Assembly: GCA_946803715.1 (NCBI GenBank)
Contig: CAMPET010000128.1
Location: 50,048 to 103,424, forward strand
Source of the DNA: Beroe ovata
Taxonomy: Eukaryota; Ctenophora; Nuda; Beroida; Beroidae
DNA: 53,377 nucleotides
Direction: 5' to 3'
Both the position numbers and the translations under genes were made by a program. A model generated the notes under the pieces. That model worked only from the letters and a program-made list of their open reading frames with translations. It had not been told where the DNA came from and searched no databases. Of the stretch, positions 1-12,718 are shown in pieces (the first letter of the stretch is position 1; each line of letters begins with the position of its first letter).

Positions 1-26
1 CACACACACACACACACACACACACA
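1..26. repeat. (CA)n microsatellite at window edge
   Basis: An uninterrupted CA dinucleotide run opens the window, followed by further short CA runs to about position 55. It continues beyond the window edge, so its full length is unknown. Confidence 0.95.
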
Positions 27-1417
27 GTACATATACATACACACATACACACAGTACTTGATTGTCTTGCTTCTCTCTCAGGTAGGATCCCTCTTCAATC
101 AGATGTACAAACACGAACATGACGTCATCAAGTTAACTGTCACGTGACTATGTGTTGCTGATCGTCACGCGTGACAAGTCGATTCTCACGCGTTTCTATG
201 TGATTCACTCGCATTCTCAATCACTGCTGCTTCGTATCCCGAGCTTTTGTGAAAGCTAAGACTAAACAAACTGAAAACTGAGATTAATGTTAATCTTGTA
301 TTTTTAACCACTCAGCATTTTCTCTGTTTATGTGCATATTTCTAGTCCAAGGAATATGAAGACTCGCTTTAAAGATAGAATCAAGATAACAAATATGTTT
401 TAATATTTCAAAGTTATGTTGGTGCACATTCGTTACTCTGGTTCTCGGGCACATGGATGAAGTGTCATGCCAAAATTTTCTTAACCTCTCAATTCAAATA
501 TCAAAAACCTTGATTTATATGATTTGTGAGTTAACTGGTTTTATTTCCCCCTATCTTATGTTTTGGTAATTCCACGGGCTTGGTTTGTAGTTTTTGTAGC
601 ATTCTGAGTTCTGCCTGTCCACTGTATTTCAGATTTGGGCGCCTTTTTGAATTTATAGCCACATAATTGAATGTTTTGAGTCGATTTTTGAGATCGCCAA
701 AATATTAAAAGCCCTTTAAACATTGTATCGCATGCAAAGATTCCGGCGACGAGCGAAGCTGCTGATTTGTGTCATTTCATAAATTTCGTGCTAAGTTATT
801 TTGTAGAGTCCATCAACCCAATATATCTGGCTAGATTAAGTTACGTTTTGCACCAATGTTTGCATGTTGAGGTGTAATATTGCTGGGTGAAATCGATTAT
901 CATCTACTTTAAACTAATACGTCAACTGATTTTAGCTGCTGTCCATACAGTTGAACGTGCTGTTCATACAGTAAGATAAGTTTAGACTTGTGACATCGTA
1001 ATCAGGATATCAGTTATCGGGCGATTCAGCTGAATTGTTGAACTTCGGCCACGTTTGAGTTGTCGATCTCTGCATGATGTTTATTACACTTAATTCACAT
1101 GAATGTAACGAGAAGTAACTTATAATGTCTGGGCCCAATACCACTATTGAATTTGAAATTGAACTGAAAAGTGAAGAGTGAAGACTGAAGGTTTTATGAA
1201 ATTAAATTTATTGAGCTGTCACATATAAAATGTTTATAACTTTGAATATACTAAGAAGATTGTTTTACGTTGTTATTGTCAGTGTCTTACTCCTTTTTAG
1301 TTTTATAGCCAGATTGCAGATCTGTCATACAATTACAGTGACAGTGTTCCCACTTCCCATGTTTCGTGACCCAACCTGTCACTCGATGACCTGAAAAGTG
1401 GTAAAAAGTTGCCGGAT
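27..1417. other. Intergenic, no gene seen
   Basis: AT-rich sequence with no open frame that looks coding on either strand and no splice-bounded exon I could support. It contains one CACGTG palindrome near 141. No RNA gene was recognised. Confidence 0.5.
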
Positions 1418-1595
1418 GTTATCTGTCCACTGTTAGTGTTTCTTGCGCGCGCCTTCATCGAATGTCGAAGGCCGCGCCGAAATTGTCAGATGTTACCTCA
1501 ACCCGACCTGTTTTGAATTTGTGTTTCTCTTGCCGGATGCTATTTGCAATTGCCTGGCGATGCAGATGCTAGGCCCAGCTGACGCGAAGCGGCGA

Positions 1596-1667
1596 GCGCC
1601 AGAATAATTTGCGGCGCCAGAATAATTTGCGGCGCCAGAATAATTTGCGGCGCCAGAATAATTTGCG
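1596..1667. repeat. 18-bp tandem repeat, four exact copies
   Basis: Four consecutive exact copies of the unit GCGCCAGAATAATTTGCG. The short open frames that cross it on both strands (repeating ILAPQ or RRQNNL-like peptides) are products of the repeat and not genes. It lies inside a GC-rich palindromic block spanning about 1420-1900. Confidence 0.9.
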
Positions 1668-1719
1668 ACGCGCGCGCAATGAAATTCTCGACAGGGGCTA
1701 TCATCGACAGCCAAGATGC

Positions 1720-1782
1720 TATCTGTCCACTGTTTCTTGCGCGCGTCCGCGCGCGCAAGAAACAGTGGTGAGTGGACAGATA
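1720..1782. repeat. GC-rich imperfect palindrome
   Basis: The arms read TATCTGTCCACTGTTTCTTG followed by CGCGCG, then nearly the exact reverse complement; the right arm carries about seven extra bases. Parts of the arm recur at 1418-1450 and related CGCGCG/CTTCATCGAAGG hairpins lie at 1815-1845 and 12645-12720. The block looks like a nest of fold-back repeats. Confidence 0.75.
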
Positions 1783-2028
1783 AATAACCTCATCATATCG
1801 GCCGGCAATGCAATGTTTCTCGCGCGCCTTCATCGAAGGCGCGCAAAAAACTTATCGATCGATGACCCTGTCGAGAATTTCGTTTCGCGCGCGCGGCGCG
1901 GCGCAAACTTATTCTCAGACAGACCGGTCTAGCATCGTCAGACAAGCAAGAAACCTGAAACAGAGGTCAGAATCTAGCTTAAGCTACCTAGATTTATATC
2001 TGAGCTCAGATCTATCTAGATCTGACTT

Positions 2029-2119
2029 GTAGGATTTCACCCTACCCTTGCTGGCGGGATTTTATCCCTGTCGGGGCGGATTGAAAATCGCGCGCACCGA
2101 CGGTAGGGTAAAATCCTAC
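2029..2119. mobile_element. Short TIR element, copy 1 (MITE-like)
   Basis: The ends are inverted repeats: GTAGGATTTCACCCTACC on the left and its reverse complement with one mismatch on the right. A second copy lies at 12434-12543 with the same ends and the same interior words (TTGCTGGCGGGATTTTATC; CGACGGTAGGG). It has no coding capacity. I see no clear target-site duplication, so the element class is uncertain. Confidence 0.65.
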
Positions 2120-2767
2120 AGGATCTGACCTGGTCAGATAAAATCTGACAAGGCCGAAACAGGCCTTGCACATATGAACTTCAATTGCTGCACTTAAAGT
2201 TAATCATTCAAACGAGATTGTAAAAGTAAAACTAAATGTAAAACTTGGCGGGTTTTCTAGTTAATTCATAAATTGAATGATTACACAGTGTGTAGCAAAA
2301 CCAAAAAATTAAATGCAGCAAAAGCAAACAATTTAAATAAATTTTAGTTTTAGGATATCCTGGATTGTGGATAACCTAAATTGTAATGATTCTTTTTCAA
2401 CTTCAAGTTCAACTTCAAACAACGATATTTTCTTGCCTAGGGCCAATGCCATATGCCATATGCATGCAACATAGAATTAGATATTGCCGTCTGGCAGTCC
2501 CCTTCTTGCAGTTGCTCATAGTCCAACTCTAATCAAAACTCTAAATCCTTATCCATGCCATTACCAATGCCATTACCAATGCCATTGTGATTATTATAAA
2601 TATAAATACTGATTACTATAATTATCTGGGTTAAAACAATATCCGCGTAGAAAATACTCTATCAAAAATAAAATAAGATGAGATAAAAAAGATAAGAATA
2701 AAATCGTAAGAAATACGATTGTGCAAACTGGAAGTAGACAGAGTTTCTACACTTACATTATTCAACC

Positions 2768-5732
2768 TCAAACAATTGTCCTCACTGGCACCCTCCTTCC
2801 CATGACCGGATACTGCGAGTATCCGTTTTGGAGGAGGAATATGGCCAGACTGGCGAGCTTGTACGATGTGTCCATCATGACAGTCACATACCGGCCCAGA
2901 TCGAGCGAAGTGTGGAGGTTTGCTCCCCTTCCCAGAGCCACTTTGAGAGCCGCTGCCGCGCGGACAGTCTGATCCGAGAGTCCACGGGTATCTGGAGAAT
3001 GGCGGGGCGTGGTGGCGCTGGGGGCTGGTACCCGCCTGGTGTGATGACTTGAACCAGGGCGTGGTGCACCAGGGGTCGGAGTGAGGACTGAGGCCGGAGT
3101 GAGGACTGACGGAGGAGGGGGGTTTGGGATGCTGTCCTGCATGGGGTCTCTGTACCGATGTATCACCGTCTCTCGCCTCATCCGATTGAGAGTATTCATG
3201 GAGTTCTCTTTGTATGAGGAACAGAATTGTACCGGGTAGTAGGGTTTAGGACGGGAAATTTCCCGCCTGATCACCCTCACAGGCGTGCTGGAATCCACGG
3301 CTGGTCTGAGTGGAGCCGGACCTTGCAGAGACTCTAGGAATGAGCATGATCTCCTGCCCCCCACTCTATTCATTGGTGACAAGTCAGTCCCAGCTGGAGA
3401 TGTGGCCTCATAGCTCCCCTCACTGCCCCGAGATTCTCGTCTCCGTCTACTGCCTCGATCCAGATACTCGTCAGTGAGGGGGCTGTGGGTTGGAGCTGGG
3501 ATTTTCCACGGTCGCGCGGCGTAGGACTGGAATGCGTGTTTCTCTGTGCTTCGCTCAACGTCACATCTCCTGTCGATCACCGTCTGAAATGAGCGGAATT
3601 TCACACTCTAAATTCACGCATTTACTCACACTCACAGTCACATTGTTCTAGGATGATCACACATTTCCTCAAATCAATGTTCAACATAGCACTGATGAAT
3701 TTTAGCCGTTGGGCTATTAAAGTCAGTCATTAGCCGCTACCAAATTTAGCTAACCTCAAGATTGTGAGCCCTACAATTACACAGGCGAACTTGTCAATAT
3801 ATCATACCATGTGCACTATATCATATGCTAACTACTTGTCAATATTGAGTACTTGATTGAGAATACTATCTCAATTTCCGCGATATTCCGTGTGACGGTT
3901 GGGCGATATAGGGCGGAGGGGGGGAACCATCGCGGGGAATAGTGAGGTCAATGTGTCGCCGAGACCAAGCTATCAGTACCAGTCACGTCTTCACGATGTA
4001 ATGACCGAGAATTCTAGAATCTCGGCAATTCTCAAAATTAATTCCAAAATCTCGTACCTTGAAGGGATGATGCTCATGTATGTTCATGTGTTTTCGTCGG
4101 CTTGACACGTGACCAAAGGCTTTTCCACACACTGGGCAACTGTACGGTCTTTCACCAGTGTGAACTCGGAGATGTTGCTTCAGGTTGCTCGAAACAGAGA
4201 ACTGCTTGCCACACCCTTTCTCTGGGCAACTGAGGGGGGGAAAAGTTGAGTCAGAGAGATAAATAACAGGAATTACTAACTGAATAACTCACTGAGGACA
4301 CTACTAGTGTCAACTGTCCATTTGTTGTAGTGAACAGTTTACTTTAGAAAGCATTTAGGATGTAAATTTTCTACCATCTACAATAATGGACCCATCTACG
4401 ATAGTGGACCCAGTTACAGAACGTAAGTGGACACTCAGTACTCAAGCGACTATTGACACTCACGTGACTATTGACACTCACGTGACTATTGACACTCACG
4501 TGACTATTGACACTCAGTACTCAAGTGAATATTGACACTGACGTGACTATTGACACTCACTACTCACGTGAAGGGTCTCTCCCCAGTATGTACTCTCATG
4601 TGTCGCTTCAGGTTGGCAAGATCAGAAAACTCCTTCAAACACTCCTTGTGGGTACAACGGAACGGTCTGAACAGATTTGTGTCACACATGATGGATATAA
4701 TATATGACTATGATGGATATAATANCGAAACAGAGAACTGCTTGCCACACCCTTTCTCGGGGCAACTGAGGGAGGGAAAAGTTGAGTCAGAGAGAGAAAT
4801 AACAGGAATAACTCACAGTGTTTACTACAACTGTCCACTGGACACTTGTTGTAGTGAACAGTTTACTGTAGAAAGCATTTAGCATGTAAATTTTCTACCA
4901 TCTAAGTGGACCCATCTATTATAGTAGTGGACCCAGTTACAAAACGTAAGTGGACACTCAATACTCACGTGAAGGGTCTCTCCCCAGTATGGACTCTCAT
5001 GTGTCGCTTCAGGTTGGCAAGATCAGAAAACTCCTTCAAACACTCCTTGTGGGTACACCGGAACGGTCTGAACAGATTTGTGTCACACATGATGTATATA
5101 ATGTATGACTATTGTGGGTAAGGGGTAGGGAATGGTATTCTTTGGGGGAGGGGTCCCATCTCCCAAATGATCACGTGACAGAGTTTCCTTATTTTCATTG
5201 GTTGTATCCATGTTTTCATTGGTCAATCGCTGTCACGTGATCAAAAGGGACCCCTCCCCCAAAGCTACCATTCTCTATGAATTCACACCTCACCTCTCGC
5301 CTGTGTGAGTACGGACGTGTGTCCGGAGATGGTCTGACTTAGCGAAGGATCGGACACACCCCAGATGCGGACACTTGAACTTCTTCCTGGGACTTGTACC
5401 ACTGTTGCTGCTTGAGGAGGAGGTCAGGTGACCACCTGGTCTCTCTGAGGGAGAGAGTGGTGTGAGATCCAAGGAGACAGGGAATCGGTGAGGGAATTAG
5501 TGAGAAAGTGGATGGTGAAAGTTCAGGGAATGAGTGACGAAACCAAGCACGAATATTGTCATTAACGGCTGATGAAGACATCCCTAGATTATTATTCTAA
5601 AGACGAAGACGTAGTCCGCTCTATGATGAACGTACCTGACTGCTGTGGCTTGGTGTACGGATTAAACTGGTTATCCGAGCCCATTTGGACCAACATGGGC
5701 GAGACTTGGAGTATGGAAGAGGGAATTTGCAT
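2768..5732 (-). CDS. Four-finger C2H2 zinc-finger protein
   Basis: Five exons on the minus strand: 5732-5636, 5444-5294, 5067-4969, 4229-4058, 3583-2768. Phases agree at every junction and give about 444 residues. The first exon starts at an ATG that follows a pyrimidine-rich AG. Residues about 60-140 hold four consecutive C2H2 fingers joined by TGERP linkers. The first three use C-x4-C (e.g. [19 protein letters not shown]), the fourth C-x2-C. This predicts a sequence-specific DNA-binding nuclear factor. The 272-residue C-terminal exon is low complexity, rich in Pro, Ser, Arg and Thr, and has no domain I recognise. The subfamily is unresolved: the finger set is not clearly GLI/ZIC, WT1/EGR or KLF. 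A near-identical extra copy of exon 3 (4568-4666) and a truncated exon 4 (4726-4765) lie inside the span and are treated as an assembly overlap. Confidence 0.85.
4188..4724. repeat. Left copy of gap-flanking duplication (zinc-finger gene)
   Basis: This segment (part of exon 4, intron, a copy of exon 3) is repeated at 4726-5110, immediately across the single N at 4725. The copies differ by small substitutions and by an 18-bp tandem expansion at about 4443-4553 (unit containing CACGTGACTATTGACACT), which is collapsed in the right copy. The end-to-end arrangement across an N fits two overlapping contigs or haplotypes placed side by side. Confidence 0.75.
4443..4553. repeat. 18-bp intronic tandem repeat
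   Basis: About six copies of a unit reading ACTATTGACACTCACGTG, several degenerate. It sits in the intron between the third and fourth fingers of the zinc-finger gene and creates several CACGTG palindromes. It is absent from the other copy of this intron at about 4945-4968, so it is probably polymorphic. Confidence 0.8.
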
Positions 5733-8700
5733 CCTGAGGGAAGATTGGAAGGTAACACTTGACTGATGTATCAGAATGGGTGTTCACTGTTCATGTCAAA
5801 AATTACATAATCGTTGTTGAAAATATTCAGAAAATTCGCAGTATCAGGAGAGCAAGACGTGTTTCTGACTTGGACATTTCTTGATAAGTAGTCTACCACC
5901 CGTTTATCGCTAGTTGAATTGTTTAAACTTTATCGACAATATGGATACACGGGATTAGGAGGTAAATGATGAAATTCCCGGAAAATGAATTTATTCGTCG
6001 AGATATATAATATTTCACAGAAAAAGTAATTCCTGTGAAACATTATTCCTGCAACAGTTAAAGTTCCGACTCCTGATAAGTTAAACATTTGATGCAGTGC
6101 ACGACTCATTTTATACTGAAATCGCTAAGAATTAAGGATTTTATTAACTTTAAGAACCACAATCCAGTAACTACTAACTAGCATATAAATAGTATAAACT
6201 TAACCTATTTGTTAGGCTCAGCGAGTCAGCGGGATAGAAAAAGTTGAGGAAAGTAAGGAAAGGGAATGGGGAAGACACGAGCAATGATACAATCTAGTAT
6301 GATTGAGTGTTTTATATACCCCACGTGTGAGAGGTGCTATGCTGCCGCGCACACACACGTGGTCTGACAACGTTACCACGGTAACATACAACGTTACACA
6401 TCGCACATGCTCGCGCAGTATTCTACACGTGGAGAATGAGAAATGCGACAATAGCGTACCTAATTGCGCGCCGCTCTTTACATTTATATTCGGAAACTAG
6501 TTCTTCATTGGTCCATCACAAACACAACCAGATATGGAGAGCAAGGGCGGTTATGGGAATTTAAATCATGGGCGGTGTGTGCATGTGTTAGATTTGTTTT
6601 GTTTTCATAATTCTTTTCCGCGCTCACACAGTTTAATCGTTGCTATAGTTTGACCACGTGCAACTGCCCTGTAGCAGTGATCACATGATGCAATCACACA
6701 CGTGGTTATAAAGCGCTACTCCCACTGCGTCCCAACCTCAATTTTTAGTCCGCACACACAGCTGAAAACAATGTACTATCGGCCGGCGGAATAGCATAAT
6801 GATATGCAGTGCTATAGTTCCACATTCTCCCTCTATAACAATCGCTAGCTGGGACAGAGGGGGTGGAGAGATGACAAAAAAGAGGGGGGACTGAGGGGGA
6901 TTTGGGATTAGTCACGCTGCACAATGCATTAAAGAGGGAATTGGGGGGTGTTAATTGTGATAATCCATGAGAAGTTCGTGTTATTATGGACCATTGTAAT
7001 AAGGGTCGTCAAGTCCAAGAGTTCTCTCAATTCTCTCGAGTGGCATTCATGATGGCACACGACTTGTCTCTGCCAAGTCTCATTCACACAGGCACAGTAT
7101 TCCCGACGGTCACCAACAGTGTAAACCATGAAGTTTTGAGTGGAAAACGTGAGACATGCGGAGCTATAATAATAGGTATAAGCATGAATATCAAGCGAGA
7201 GCGATTGTTTCACCATGTTCTCTGAATATGACTCTGAAGAAAGCATGAATATACACCATGGCACCACCCTAACACCATGTGTGTCCGGTGATCATGGTTA
7301 CCATGGTAACCGTTCTGTACCAGGGTCGAAGGATAAGCAGATATACCTAGTCACGTTGGACACCGGACTACCCCTACGCATGCAGCATTTGGTTATTCTA
7401 TTGTAGACACAGGGAGGGGTTTTATTATTTTATTAATGTTGTAATATATATGATGATGATGGGAATTATATAATCCACATGGACAGTATCCGGAATTGTA
7501 AAACAATTGAGTCCACATGGGATCAAGGAAGTGCGCTCTGAAAATGCTCATTGCTTATGCGAGTATCGTAGGGATGTGTAGTCAGCTGACTATTACAAAT
7601 GCGAGAATGAACCGATGGAGGGGTATGAAATGTGAGTGGTTATAGCCAAGATAGGGGTAGTTTAGTTATCGGAACATCAGACTGATTCATGTTTGACAGA
7701 CCAAACGGTTGGTCGATCAATAAACAGAATGGATTTAGATTTGGTTTTTCGATGAATTGACTGAGGCAGTTACTCTTACTTTTTCATCACTGAGATCCAT
7801 TGACTGAAAAGCTGGCAGGCTGAAATAGAACAGCTAAAATCTGACTGATTGTCAGAGTAGCTGATTGACCGACTGATAGCTCCATAGTACTACATTGATG
7901 TGGCTCGACTCGCAGAGGTCACGTAGTGATTCATCACGTTTGAAACTAATCAATCAATTAGACAATCAATTAACCCGCAACACATGTGCCCGGCGCACAC
8001 ACACACGTGACATGTGACCCATGTGGGTCAGTGATAGAAATGGTCTAAAACAAAGGATTATATAATTACAATGATCCACATGGCCGGCTGATTGATGAGA
8101 CATGATCTATTGTTCTCCTCCCCCCTCCCTCTAGGATAGATACTACAAACTATATCACCCTGATAGAGCACCATTCCAAGCACATGGTCTGTATCTGACC
8201 CGGCAAAGTGGTGGGGAGAGAGAGGAGAGGGGGAGAGGGAGGGAACGAGAGGGGAAGGAGAGGAGAGGGAACGAGAGGGAGGGAAGGGGGGGGGAAAATA
8301 TAATGATTCCCGTTCTGACATGAAATCTGTTCAACTTTACTTACTGTTCAACTTACTGTTCAACTTTACTTACTTCCTATCTTTAATCTACTATGATAAA
8401 CATGTGATGCGTTAGATACATTCATGATTCACAAAAACCAATCAGAACGACCTCAGGTTCTACGAAAAATGACAGTGAAAGCACACACATCACGAAGGTA
8501 TGAAAACATTGAACTGAAAAACACATACACACACGCAAGAGGGCGCGCGTTCAAAACATTGCGCATGTTCGAGCACGCCAGCTGCCCGATCTGCGTGTTT
8601 TCACCATTCAATCCTTTTCCCGGGTAAGCCTGATTTCATGATTCTTGTTGCGTTCAAAACTAAAATTCACGAGAACATCATAATCTCATTCTCCGATAAC

Positions 8701-9950
8701 ATTCTACACTACCACAAACCAATTTATCCTATTCAGATGGCGCTGATGGTACGCCTTATCAATTCTTGAAGTTCGTCAGATAGGGATAGGAGCAAATAGT
8801 TTCCCCTCGATTTCTAAATTTACATCCCCCTTACGTAACCACATTGTATCGAATGTTGGAGCTCTGTTTAATGTTTCGGATCTATCAGCATTCCATGCGG
8901 TGATTTCATGAGTTCATGCAGTGAACCCTCAGGCTGGGTGTCGTGAGCCTAGTGAGCTCGGCACATCCGGGCATATACCGGGCAACCCGAGACAGGGTGT
9001 CATGAGGCACGGGCAGTCGGGCAACTAATTAGCGCCATTATTAGGCAGTGATCACATTGTGTATAAGTATCGATTTGGGGAGGGGCTTGAACTAAGCTAT
9101 CGGATGGTTACAAGTCAGTAGAAGTTACCACGCGGTATTAGCCGACCAAACATGGAGGGNTCGAATGGAGGAGCCACAGCCAGTGTTGTATCAGAAATAA
9201 TGTTCATGCATATACTCACGTTTATGCATATACTCACGTTTATTCATCACCGCCCAATCGCCATACCCCCTGGAACCGAGTGTTCCTATTCTGTTATCCC
9301 TGCGAATAGGTACTTGGTAGTATTCAAGTAATCAAGTTCATGTAATAACCCCATCGGGGAGAAGTGGCAGTTCTGTAAAGCTGCAAAACCTACCTCTAAA
9401 TTATAACCACATCACGACCAAGCGTGATATACCACAGACAGCACCATGACAATGTTGAGTGTTTGGGGTGTATGGAGATAGGTCCGGACATCAGTGTTAA
9501 CACCTCCACTAACATCCTAGTGGAGCAAAATTGGAAATAATTAGGGGGGCTGAGCGGGAAATAAGCTAATTAGGGGGCTGAGTGGGAAATCCAAGTTCAC
9601 CCGGCCGAGATAGAGCGAAAGCGCGCGCGCGATCCATACGAACAACTTCAAATCCACAGTGCGCGGAATATAAAAGCGCGTGATTATCAAAATGTTTTAG
9701 CGCCCTACGTAAACGTGGAAAATAATATCAGTTATATCGGTGTTCTGTCCCAGACAAACAACTAAAGTGAAGATAAGCACCGTTATAATACTCTCCGGGC
9801 GTTATTTCCGCTAATAATGCACGCTCTCTATTTCTGATAATGGTGCTCTCAGTGCAGGATTATAGCAGCTAATACCTTCGTTGTTTTGACTGCTCTCTTT
9901 CCGGGACTCTTCGCCACGGCATACCGCTGACACCAATTTGTCGCATTCCA
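5733..9950. other. Intergenic, no gene seen
   Basis: Upstream flank of the zinc-finger gene. The short open frames here have no splice-bounded continuation and no recognisable domain. Visible content: a cluster of five CACGTG palindromes between 6320 and 6705, a purine-rich GGGA/GAGA tract at 8205-8300, and a single-N join at about 9160. It probably contains the promoter of the zinc-finger gene, but I cannot place a start site. Confidence 0.45.
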
Positions 9951-10552
9951 CTCTACGCACAGCCTTCCCAGCCTTACGCCGAAACCGCAACTATGATCAT
10001 CATTCTAGATTACGAATGTTTTTGTTTGAGAATCGAATCCGGTTGGAGTTCGTTGATATTCCTAGTCAGTCCCTGTGATACACACACACCACATCGATTC
10101 GAATGGAAAAAGATTGAATTAACACCGATACATCAATTGTTATCTGGAAACACACAGCACACATAGTGACATGCTCCTGTGTCGGTGAAACAGAACCGTT
10201 GGACACATCTACAAATCTTATGACCCTTTTGCCGGAAAATGCAGCCAGGAACGTCAATTTGTGCCGTATCATAAGCATGTTATAGAACTACAGACCTCTT
10301 CCATCCTTCTGCATACAATTTATCAGCTCCCACTTCAGCCAGCTCCCTCCCTCCGTCTGCGAACTCAGGAGGAAAATACAGAGGAGCTGCTTTTATGTTT
10401 CTAGCATTTCTTCATTTTGATCATTTTCACAGACTTCATCATATTCACGGATATTACCATAATATTGTATGCTATAACTACAGTAATTCAATTTTCATCT
10501 GACCATTTTGGTCCCCAGAAACATGGTTTTCTACCTGGTTACTATGATCAGG
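9950..10552. repeat. Left copy of 0.6-kb duplication across an N
   Basis: The segment recurs at 10762-11336 with roughly 95% identity by eye. A shared word GTGAAGATAAGCAC also lies just upstream of each copy (9768 and 10681). A single N at 10581 separates the copies. No coding frame is conserved between them. It is either a true tandem duplication or two haplotypes joined in series. Confidence 0.75.
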
Positions 10553-10680
10553 TATTTACCTTCTCACTTGATAGGAATATNAGCAACGAAAATTCAACCT
10601 CTGACCCTTCTAACAACTCAGAATTTAAGGGGTGAACTATCTCCGGTTATCCCGTCTGGTATCAAGTTAAATGATATACA

Positions 10681-11336
10681 GTGAAGATAAGCACATTACG
10701 TATACGTCACTTCGTTCCGTTGACACCACTAAATATGACGTATTGTGTATACACTATACACCACTCTACGCACAGCCTTCCCAGCCTGTGGGGACACCGC
10801 AACTCTGATCATCATTCTAGATTCCGAATGTTTTTGTTCGAGAATCGAATCCAGTTGGAGTTCGTTGATATTCCTAGTCAGTCCCTGTGATACACACACA
10901 ACATCGATTCGAATGGAAAAAGATTTAATAAACACCGTTACATCAATTGTTATCTGGAAACACACAGCACACATAGTGGCATGCTCCTGTCTTCACAATT
11001 GGGCATTTGCCCATGAAAATATATGTCGGAAAATGCAGCCAGGAACGTCAATTTGTGCCGTATCATAAGCATGTTATAGAACTACTGACCTCTTCCATCC
11101 TTCCGCTTTATCAGCTCCCACTTCAGCCAGTTTCCTCCTTCCGTCTGGGAACTCAGGAGGAAAATACAGAGGAGCTGATTTTATGTTTTTAGCATTTCTT
11201 CATTTTCATCATTTTCACGGACTTCATCATATTCACGGATATTATCATAATATTGTACGCTATAACTACACTGATTCAATTTTCATCTGACCATTTTGGT
11301 CCCCAGAAACATGGTTTTCTGCCTGGTTACTATGAT
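10681..11336. repeat. Right copy of 0.6-kb duplication
   Basis: Partner of 9950-10552. It carries several small indels relative to the left copy, including about 70 bp missing or replaced near 10990-11030. Both copies end in the same sequence (CCTGGTTACTATGAT) and then diverge. Confidence 0.75.
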
Positions 11337-12433
11337 TTTAACAATTTTCAGTGGGTGTATGACATACATATTTATGAAGGAGAAACCCTGATATCATTCT
11401 TGCCTTGCTCATTTACAACCGGTTGCACCTAGATGGTCGAAAGCAATTTCACAAAACTTTAAGTTGGTAAAAGCCGAAGTTTATTCTGCCCATTCAAGGA
11501 AATTCTCCTCTGGTTTTCCCCTCCTCTATTCCTGACCAACCTCTCCAGCAAAACTCGACTGATCACACTTTCATACAGGGCTGCAATAGGAAAATTCCAT
11601 CAGGTGCAGGTGGGGGAAGTGGACCTGTAAGAGAAAATGTGCCACAGCGAAAGGGATGTATCACTGCCATTGATCTTGATCAAAGTTTCATCAACCATAT
11701 TTGGAGGTGAATATCTCAAATTCAATGAATAATGGCCAATCTTTCATTAAGATGGTGTTCACTGTCCTGTGTTATATGGTCAGTGTTTAATGTTTATTGT
11801 TCCCATTGTTGATAACATGTTTCATGGCTGACGGATGACAGCTGATCATTGATCATTGAAAACCCATGTGTTGGTACAAGCAACCCTCATCCAACTTCTC
11901 TCCTCCATCCTCCTGCTCCCATCTTCACCCAGCTTCTCCAATGCCTACTCAACTGATTTTCCCTCCCTCTGCATCCATCTTTTTCATCCAACATCCTTCA
12001 CCACTTCCCGTGCCTTTGCATCCCATTCCCCTCCATCAACCAAATTCTGAACCCATTCTCACCTAATTCTTCAAATTCTAGTCTCACACTTCTTCCAAAT
12101 TCTTCCCCCCAATCTCATCCAGCTTCTCTCCTCCAGTCCCCCAGCTTGTAGACTTCCACCACAATACCATAAACATCTTACCCAGATCAAAATCTGTCCC
12201 AGTGTCCCACCCTTTACTACCATCCCCTCATTCCTTCCCCCTTATCCTTCCCATCTTGTCCTGACTCCTGCTTCAGCTTCCCCTACATCTCTGAGTTTTA
12301 GATAACTTGTTTTAGTAAAAAATGTTTTAGTTAGAATATTTTACTACTAACTAGTAACTAATAGTACTTCTAAACCGATTTATAACATTACTTTAACATT
12401 TATAACATTCAGCGTCAAATATATGGTCGTATT
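11337..12433. other. Intergenic, pyrimidine-rich stretch
   Basis: Between 11875 and 12290 the plus strand is strongly biased to C and T, with repeated words like CATCCAACTTCTCTCCTCC. The open frames there are Ser/Pro-rich by composition only. No gene supported. Confidence 0.5.
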
Positions 12434-12543
12434 GTAGGATTTCTCCCTACCCACCCTTGCTGGCGGGATTTTATCTCTGGCAAGGCCAAGGAATGCAAAT
12501 GACAATTGCGCGGCGCCGCGCCGACGGTAGGGAAAAGCCCTAC
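12434..12543. mobile_element. Short TIR element, copy 2 (MITE-like)
   Basis: Same family as 2029-2119: it starts GTAGGATTTCTCCCTACC and ends GGTAGGGAAAAGCCCTAC, which is the inverted form with a few changes. The interior is about 20 bp longer and includes a GCGCGGCGCCGCGCC palindrome. Confidence 0.65.
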
Positions 12544-12675
12544 AAATTTAAAAGCTAAAAATTAATTTCCCGAATTTACAATCCGATACATAATATTTCA
12601 TTATCAAATTTTATCAGACCTTGTTAAAATATTTTACCTGACCTGTTTCTCGCGCGCGGCGCGCGCGCCTTCATA

Positions 12676-12718
12676 AAAGGCCAAAACAGGCTTTCGACGA
12701 AGGCCTGTTTTGGCCTTT
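12676..12718. repeat. Perfect 16-bp hairpin
   Basis: The arms AAAGGCCAAAACAGGC and GCCTGTTTTGGCCTTT are exact inverted repeats around an 11-base loop, directly after a CGCGCGCGGCGCGCGCGC run. A related shorter form (AAGGCCGAAACAGGCCTT) occurs at about 2150 beside the first TIR element, so the hairpin travels with that repeat family. Confidence 0.75.

Noticed and set aside
1493-2032. Several overlapping open frames on both strands with repeating peptides
   Set aside because: They are generated by the 18-bp tandem repeat and GC-rich palindromes; there is no domain and no splice support.
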